From the NCBI RefSeq assembly GCF_021545845.1, contig NZ_CP088923.1, positions 2,914,001 through 2,978,000 on the forward strand: 64,000 bases of DNA, written 5' to 3'. This document shows, one piece after another, positions 58,794-64,000 of the stretch. This DNA comes from Rhodanobacter thiooxydans (GTDB lineage: Bacteria; Pseudomonadota; Gammaproteobacteria; Xanthomonadales; Rhodanobacteraceae). The position numbers were made by a program, and so were the translations under genes. How positions within the stretch are numbered: position 1 is the stretch's first letter; each line of letters begins with the position of its first letter. The notes below the pieces were generated by a model. It did not search any database. It saw nothing but the letters and a program-made list of their open reading frames with translations, and was not told where the DNA came from.

Positions 58794-59699
58794 TCAATGC
58801 GCGCCGGCGTACTTCTTCTCGCCGGCGGTCACGCGCAGGTCCAGCCGGTTTTCCGGCGGCGCCAGCGGACAGGTGGCGAACGACGTGAACGCGCACGGCG
58901 GGTTGTAGGCCTTGTTGAAATCCAGCACGACCTTGCCGTCCTGCGGCGGGTCGATGTACAGGAAGCGCGCGGCACCATAGGTTTCCTTGCCGCTGGTGCG
59001 ATCGGCGAACACGATGAAGTACTGCGCGGCACCCGCTTCCTCGATCACCGGCAGGATCTCGAAATGCTTGCCGTCGCGGCTGAACTCGAGCTTGCCCGGC
59101 ACCGGGTACCTGTCGATGGTGCCGATGACCGTGCCCATCTCCAGTGTTTCGCCGGGCGGCGCCGGCACCCAGGTCGCCTCGATCCGCCACGACGGGTCGA
59201 TCGCAAACGCGTCGACGCCAGCGAAGTGCTTGCGCGACGGTGCTTCCGTATCTTTCACCCGCAGCCCCTTGCGGCCGTCGCGGTCGATTACGTAGAAGCT
59301 CGCGCTGCCGAATGCCACCCGCGTCGGGGCGGCGTCGCCGGCAACGTGCGCGTCGTCCACCAGCGGCGCTTCGGCAACGGCCTTGCCGTCGATCGTGGCC
59401 CCGCTGTGCTGGTCCAGCGCGATGCGCATGCTGCCATCGCGCTCCAGCGTGACCACGCCCAGATGCGCGGGTCCGACGCCCAGCACGATGTCGTTGCCGG
59501 CGGCGCTGCCGACGCGGTTCGCGCCCTGCTTCAGCCATTCCAGCCCGACCAGGCTCAGCCAGCCGTCCGGCGCGGTCAGCCGCGCGACGCGACCGGCCTG
59601 CCACTGCTCGATGCTGTGCTTGTAACTGTCGATGTCGGTGGCTTGCACGGTGGTGACTCCCAGGATGGCGGCGGCAACAAACAGACTGGTACGTATCAT
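58794..59699 (-). CDS. DUF1684 exported protein
   Basis: The 301-residue protein has a signal peptide (MIRTSLFVAAAILGVTTVQA) and the DUF1684 pattern: WQAGRVARLTAPDGWLSLVGL, RDGRKGLRVKD and FLYIDPPQDGKVVLDFNKAYNPPCAF. Function unknown; it is mainly beta-structure and probably periplasmic. GGGGAG lies six bases before the ATG at 59699; the ATG at 59705 is too close. It is downstream of mutL on the same strand. Confidence 0.85.
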   Translation of the reverse strand: MIRTSLFVAAAILGVTTVQATDIDSYKHSIEQWQAGRVARLTAPDGWLSLVGLEWLKQGANRVGSAAGNDIVLGVGPAHLGVVTLERDGSMRIALDQHSGATIDGKAVAEAPLVDDAHVAGDAAPTRVAFGSASFYVIDRDGRKGLRVKDTEAPSRKHFAGVDAFAIDPSWRIEATWVPAPPGETLEMGTVIGTIDRYPVPGKLEFSRDGKHFEILPVIEEAGAAQYFIVFADRTSGKETYGAARFLYIDPPQDGKVVLDFNKAYNPPCAFTSFATCPLAPPENRLDLRVTAGEKKYAGAH

Positions 59700-59730
59700 C
59701 AACATCTCCCCCCAGAAACTTTTTGACGCG

Positions 59731-61557
59731 TCAACGGCCGCGCATGAACAATTTGTCGAGTTCGGCCAGGCCCAGCTGGACCCAGGTCGGACGTCCATGA
59801 TTGCATTGTCCGGAGCGTTCGGTCGCCTCCATCTCGCGCAGCAGCGCGTTCATCTCCGGAAGCGTCAGGCGGCGTCCTGCACGCACCGAGCCATGGCAGG
59901 CCATGGTGGAGAGCAGTTCGTTCTCCAGTTCCTGCAGACGGCGCGAGCTGCCGTGCTGAGCCAGTTCGGATAGCACGTCGCGGCTGAGCTGGGCCACGTC
60001 GGCGCCTTCCAGCAGCGCGGGGATACGTCGCACCACGATCGTCGCCGGGCCGCTGCGCGACAACTCAAGGCCCCACTCGGCCAAGGCTTCGGCATGCTCC
60101 TCGGCGGCCGCCGCTTCCTTCGCGCTGACCGCGATCGACAGCGGCACCAGCAGCAGCTGCGAGCGCAAGTTGCTGCAGGCGCGGCCGGACTTCAGCTTCT
60201 CGTAGGTGATCCGCTCGTGCGCCGCGTGCATGTCGACCAGCACCAGGCCTTGCGCATTTTCGGCCAGCACATAGATGTTCTTCAGCTGCGCGATGGCATA
60301 GCCCAGCGGCGGCGATTCGGCGTCGTCGGCTGCCGGCATCGGCACGCCCGCCGCCGCGCGCGGCGACTCACCCAGCAGCGCGGCGTAGTCGGCCAGCGGC
60401 GCATCGCGCACGCCCAGCGCCAGCCGGCTCTGCCCGGCGCGGCCGAGCCATGCCGACGACGCGGCGACGACCGGCGTGGCGGGCGGCGCCGAGGCACTGG
60501 TGGCAGCCAGGCGCAGATGGCCGTCCTCCGCCTGCGCGGACGACGCCACCTGCCCCGCGCGCGTCTGCGCCAGCACCTCGTGCAGGGTGCGAAACAGAAA
60601 ATCGTGCACCAGCCGCTGCTCGCGGAAGCGCACCTCGTGCTTGGCCGGGTGCACGTTCACGTCGACCCCCGCCGGATCGAGTTCCAGGTACAGCACGAAG
60701 GCGGCGTAGCGGCCGTGGAACAGCACGTCGGCGTAGGCCTGGCGCACCGCGTGGGCGACGATGCGGTCGCGCACCAGCCGGCCGTTGACGTAGAAATACT
60801 GCGCATCGGCCTGCGCCCGCGACGCGGTGGGCAGGCCGACCCAGCCGGACAGGTGCAGGCCCGCCGCGGCGTGGTCGATGCGCAGGCTCTGCGCGGGGAA
60901 ATCCTCGCCCAGCACCTCGGCCACCCGCTGCAACTGCGCCTGCTCATCGCGCGCCGCCTTCCAGATGCGCACCGGCTTGCCGTTGTGGCTGAGCCGGAAT
61001 TCCACCGTGCTTCGCGCCAGCGCCAGCGATTTCAGCAGGTCGTCGATGTGCGCGAACTCGGTGCGCTCGGCGCGCATGAACTTCTTGCGCGCCGGCACGT
61101 TGTAGAACAGGTCGCGCACCTCGACGCTGGTGCCCTGCGGATGCTGCGCCGGGCGCGCCGTCTGCAGCCTGCCGCCGTCCACCTCGATGCGGAACGCGGC
61201 GTCCTGGCCGCGTGCACGCGAGGTCAATGCAAAGCGCGCCACCGACGACACCGAAGCCAATGCCTCGCCGCGGAAGCCCATGCTGGCGACGTGTTCCAGG
61301 TCGTCGAAGCTGCCGATCTTGCTGGTCGCATGCGAGGCGACCGCCAGCGGCAGTTCGTCGGCATGGATGCCGTCGCCGTCGTCGCGCACGCGGATCAGCC
61401 GCGCGCCGCCGGCCTCGATCTCCACCTCGACGCGCGCGGCGCCGGCGTCGAGGCTGTTCTCGACCAGCTCCTTGACCACCGAGGACGGGCGCTCGATCAC
61501 CTCGCCGGCGGCGATCTGGTTGATGAGCTCGGGGGGAAGCGGGCGGATGACGGTCAT
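59731..61557 (-). CDS. mutL: DNA mismatch repair protein MutL
   Basis: The 608-residue protein has the GHKL ATPase: [37 protein letters not shown] and TRG-like [13 protein letters not shown] variable linker (about 340-400) precedes the C-terminal dimerisation domain ([26 protein letters not shown]). The C-terminal endonuclease motif DQHAxxExxxxE of non-enteric MutLs is present only as [13 protein letters not shown], lacking the second Glu, as in MutH-type or MutH-less gammaproteobacteria; I cannot decide endonuclease activity. Full length, start at 61557. Confidence 0.95.
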   Translation of the reverse strand: MTVIRPLPPELINQIAAGEVIERPSSVVKELVENSLDAGAARVEVEIEAGGARLIRVRDDGDGIHADELPLAVASHATSKIGSFDDLEHVASMGFRGEALASVSSVARFALTSRARGQDAAFRIEVDGGRLQTARPAQHPQGTSVEVRDLFYNVPARKKFMRAERTEFAHIDDLLKSLALARSTVEFRLSHNGKPVRIWKAARDEQAQLQRVAEVLGEDFPAQSLRIDHAAAGLHLSGWVGLPTASRAQADAQYFYVNGRLVRDRIVAHAVRQAYADVLFHGRYAAFVLYLELDPAGVDVNVHPAKHEVRFREQRLVHDFLFRTLHEVLAQTRAGQVASSAQAEDGHLRLAATSASAPPATPVVAASSAWLGRAGQSRLALGVRDAPLADYAALLGESPRAAAGVPMPAADDAESPPLGYAIAQLKNIYVLAENAQGLVLVDMHAAHERITYEKLKSGRACSNLRSQLLLVPLSIAVSAKEAAAAEEHAEALAEWGLELSRSGPATIVVRRIPALLEGADVAQLSRDVLSELAQHGSSRRLQELENELLSTMACHGSVRAGRRLTLPEMNALLREMEATERSGQCNHGRPTWVQLGLAELDKLFMRGR

Positions 61558-61606
61558 CCGCGAACTTTAGCAGCGAACGTCCGCCAGGCCGCCGACGGCG
61601 CCGGGA

Positions 61607-63127
61607 TCAGCCGGCGGGAATGGTCAGCGTGGTGCCGGCGCGGACCGTGTTGCTGTTGATCTGGTTCGCGTTTTTCAGCGCGCCTACGCTCACGCCATAC
61701 TGCTTGGCGATGCTGCTCAGGCTCTCGCCGCGCCCGACCTTGTGCACGTCGTGCGCAGCCGCCTGCGCGCGAGGCGCAGACCGATCGGCCGACGCCACCG
61801 CCTCGCCGTCGCCGGACCCGGCAGCGGACGCCAGCTGCACGCCATTGCGGCGCGCCGCCTCGGCCGCGAACCAGGTGCCGGGCGGCGGCGTGGATTCGAA
61901 ATAATTCCGCACGCCGCCCATCACCGCTTCGGCCAGCCGCTTCTGGTGTGTCGGGTCGCGCAGCTTGCGCTCCTCGGCCGGATTGCTGATGAACGCGGTC
62001 TCGACCAGGATCGACGGCACGTCGGGCGAGCGCAGCACCACGAAGTTCGCGCGCTCGACATAGCCGCGGTGGGGCGGCCCGAGCTGGGACAACGCCTTCA
62101 GCACGTTGCCGGCGACCACGTCGCTGGCCTGCATCGCCCAGCCCTGCTGCATGTCCAGCAGCACCTTGGCCAGGCTGTCATCCTTGTCATCCAGCGTGGT
62201 GCCGCCGATCAGGTCGGCGCGGTTCTCGCGGTCGGCCAGCCAGCGCGCCGCCTCGCTGGTTTTGCCGCGCGGCGACAGCACCCACACCGACGAGCCCCTG
62301 GCGTCGTCGCGGGTGAAGGCATCGGCATGGATCGACACGAACAGGTCCGCATTGTGCTCGCGGGCGATCCGGTAACGCTGCGCCAGCGGGATGAAGAAGT
62401 CGCTGCTGCGGGTCAGTACCGCCTTCATGCCGGGCTGGCGATTGATCTGCGCCGCCAGTTCGCGCGCCACCGCCAGGGTGACGTTCTTCTCCAGCGTGCC
62501 GCCGGGGCCGTGCGAACCGGGGTCCTTGCCGCCGTGGCCGGCGTCGATCGCCACCACCACCTGGCGCTGGCCGTTGAGCAGGGCCGCCGCATGCTCGGCC
62601 GCGACCCGGCGGCTGTGCGTGGGGTTGCTGTACTGCGATGGCGCGGGCGCCGCGATGACCTTCGCCGGAGCGGCCTTGGGCGTGGCCGCGGGCGCGCTGG
62701 CCACACCAGTATCGGTACCCTCGCGGGCGGGATACAGGTCCAGCACCAGGCGGTAGTTCGAACCGCTGGCCGGCTTCAGCTCGAAGGTTTTCAGCCGGCT
62801 GGCCGGAGCAACCCTGGCGGTCAGCTGCAGGTTGTCGCCGATACGGGTATGGCTCATGCCTCGGTACAGACCCTGCGCGGCCGGATCGGAAAACCCGTGA
62901 GCTACCCGGCTTTCGCTCAGGTCGACCACGACCTGGCCGTCCTTCTGGCTGATCGTGTAATGCAGCGGGCCGGTGGCATCCAGCACCACGCGGGTGTATT
63001 CGGGGCCGGCCCAGACCCGCGCAGCCTTCAGATCCGCCGCCTGGGCCGCGCACAGCGGCGCGGCCGCCAGGATCGCGGCGGCGACGAATCCACCCAGCTT
63101 GTTCAGGTTGGCCCGCATGGGCCGCAT
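61607..63127 (-). CDS. N-acetylmuramoyl-L-alanine amidase (AmiC-type) with LysM
   Basis: The 506-residue protein has a signal peptide (LGGFVAAAILAAAPLCAAQA) and an AMIN domain (ARVWAGPEYTRVVLDATGP). Its Amidase_3 zinc domain has VVAIDAGHGGKDPGSHG, SIHADAF and ILVETAFISNPAEE with the catalytic Glu. A single LysM (HKVGRGESLSSIAKQYGVS) is at the C-terminus. It cleaves septal peptidoglycan for daughter-cell separation. MRPMRANLNK at 63127 or MRANLNK at 63118 is preferred over longer frames to 63196. It is encoded just upstream of mutL, as in many gammaproteobacteria. Confidence 0.92.
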   Translation of the reverse strand: MRPMRANLNKLGGFVAAAILAAAPLCAAQAADLKAARVWAGPEYTRVVLDATGPLHYTISQKDGQVVVDLSESRVAHGFSDPAAQGLYRGMSHTRIGDNLQLTARVAPASRLKTFELKPASGSNYRLVLDLYPAREGTDTGVASAPAATPKAAPAKVIAAPAPSQYSNPTHSRRVAAEHAAALLNGQRQVVVAIDAGHGGKDPGSHGPGGTLEKNVTLAVARELAAQINRQPGMKAVLTRSSDFFIPLAQRYRIAREHNADLFVSIHADAFTRDDARGSSVWVLSPRGKTSEAARWLADRENRADLIGGTTLDDKDDSLAKVLLDMQQGWAMQASDVVAGNVLKALSQLGPPHRGYVERANFVVLRSPDVPSILVETAFISNPAEERKLRDPTHQKRLAEAVMGGVRNYFESTPPPGTWFAAEAARRNGVQLASAAGSGDGEAVASADRSAPRAQAAAHDVHKVGRGESLSSIAKQYGVSVGALKNANQINSNTVRAGTTLTIPAG

Positions 63128-63282
63128 TGAAACGCAGCCAGGCGCCGAATGCAAGATAGTTTTCCCTTGAATATCCATGACCTGCAGACCTTTCATCAGG
63201 TCGTATCAAGTTATGGACCGCAAACCGCGCCCGCCGGACAGCTGCTCGCCACAATCGCCAAGCCAGCAATTCTCAAAGGAAA

Positions 63283-63774
63283 TCAGTACTTGGCCAGCCG
63301 CGCCAGCCACCGTTTGCCGCGTGCGGTCAGCGCACGCAGCGACGCGTGGCGACCTTGGCCGGCGTAGCCCAGGCGCACTTCGAGGTCCGCCGCCGGCAGG
63401 GCGCCGGCGCCACGTTCGGGCCACTCCACCAGCACCAGCGCGCTCGGCTCGGCCAACGCATCGAGGCCCAGCCACTCCAGCTCGCCGGGGCCGGCGATCC
63501 GGTACAGGTCCAGGTGCCAGGCCGGGCGGTCCCGCGTCGCATAACCCTCGATCAGGCTGTAGGTGGGGCTCTTGACCCGCTCGCCTACCCCCAGCGCGGT
63601 CAGCAGCGCGCGCGCGAAGCTGGTCTTGCCGGCGCCCAGTGGGCCGTGCAGGTACACCACCATGCCCTCCTCCAGCACGCCGGCCAGACGCGCAGCCAGC
63701 GATGCCGTGGCCGCCTCGTCCGGCAACGCGCAGGCCAGGTCGGTATCGGTTGGCTCAATCATGCTCACGCTCAT
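63283..63774 (-). CDS. tsaE: tRNA threonylcarbamoyladenosine ATPase TsaE
   Basis: The 163-residue protein has Walker [52 protein letters not shown] and VEWPERG, the TsaE family pattern. It drives t6A formation with TsaB, TsaC and TsaD. The start is 63774 or 63762; either overlaps the nnrD end by 8-20 bases, so the two are translationally coupled. The amiC-like gene follows, then mutL, a conserved order. Confidence 0.94.
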   Translation of the reverse strand: MSVSMIEPTDTDLACALPDEAATASLAARLAGVLEEGMVVYLHGPLGAGKTSFARALLTALGVGERVKSPTYSLIEGYATRDRPAWHLDLYRIAGPGELEWLGLDALAEPSALVLVEWPERGAGALPAADLEVRLGYAGQGRHASLRALTARGKRWLARLAKY

Positions 63775-64000
63775 AGCCCGTCATGCCGTTGCCGAGTGCC
63801 CGCAGATGAGCCAGCAGGTCGCTGGCCAGCAAGCCGCGCTCGCCCTGCTGCGCGGCGCGATCGCCGGCCCGCGCATGCAGGCCCGTGCCAAGGCAGGCGG
63901 CCTGCCATGCGCTGCAACCCTGCGCCAGCAGGCCCGCCACGATGCCGGTGAGCAGGTCGCCCATGCCGCCCGAGGCCATGCCCGGGTTGCCCCACGGACA
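63755..64000 (-). CDS. nnrD: ADP-dependent NAD(P)H-hydrate dehydratase, C-terminal end (cut by window edge)
   Basis: The last 81 residues are seen. The catalytic loop [21 protein letters not shown], preceded by PWGNP, is the ribokinase-like signature (usual GMATGGTGDVLTG) with its base Asp. [32 protein letters not shown] completes the C-terminus. In many bacteria this is fused to an epimerase domain, which would lie beyond the window. It sits upstream of tsaE as usual. Confidence 0.85.
   Translation of the reverse strand, partial: CPWGNPGMASGGMGDLLTGIVAGLLAQGCSAWQAACLGTGLHARAGDRAAQQGERGLLASDLLAHLRALGNGMTGYEREHD

Overview
The window is high-GC DNA from a gammaproteobacterium of the Xanthomonadales, most like the Rhodanobacteraceae (Rhodanobacter/Dyella type). 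This is inferred from protein character, the rplU-rpmA-obg order, REP-associated transposases and the many short intergenic repeats; no rRNA gene is present to confirm it. I saw no tRNA, rRNA or CRISPR array.

Layout. 1-9 kb holds transport and hydrolase genes (FUSC-type membrane protein, DHA2 and YcaD-like MFS transporters, ClC channel, SGNH hydrolase, zinc-free alcohol dehydrogenase). Between them lie gene remnants (truncated acetylpolyamine amidohydrolase, M28 peptidase fragment, dead alpha/beta hydrolase) and a tandem 127-bp repeat array. 9.3-18 kb is a compact lasso-peptide locus: a 49-codon precursor, a fused RRE/protease (B), a cyclase (C), and on the opposite strand a TonB-dependent receptor followed by a prolyl-oligopeptidase-type isopeptidase. 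Next to it are two tandemly duplicated small XRE regulators. The predicted core has a seven-residue ring (Gly1-Glu7), like the xanthomonins. 18.3-26.5 kb is a mobile/defence-like island: an IS630 element, several REP-associated transposase (RAYT) remnants and one intact RAYT, a frameshifted IS4 element, a DUF3883 nuclease-like protein, and an AT-rich 842-residue helicase with a C-terminal PD-(D/E)XK-like domain.

26.5-64 kb is mostly core genome. Branched-chain amino acid and acyl-CoA catabolism is scattered through it: IcmF, leucine dehydrogenase, isovaleryl-CoA dehydrogenase, methylcrotonyl-CoA carboxylase beta, acetyl-CoA acetyltransferase and two crotonases. Also here are a Fur-type iron uptake pair (cupredoxin and FTR1), rplU-rpmA-obg, uvrA, mutL, a LysM amidase, tsaE and nnrD, plus a subtilisin autotransporter, a phospholipase-D-family enzyme and an IS110 element.

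Most notable: (i) the seven-residue-ring lasso locus with an operator-like palindrome array; (ii) a dispersed intergenic repeat sitting in frame inside icmF, adding about 50 residues between its GTPase and mutase parts; (iii) three exact-length 94-bp tandem copies of the 3' end of the isovaleryl-CoA dehydrogenase gene; (iv) the AT-rich helicase-nuclease in the transposon-rich island.
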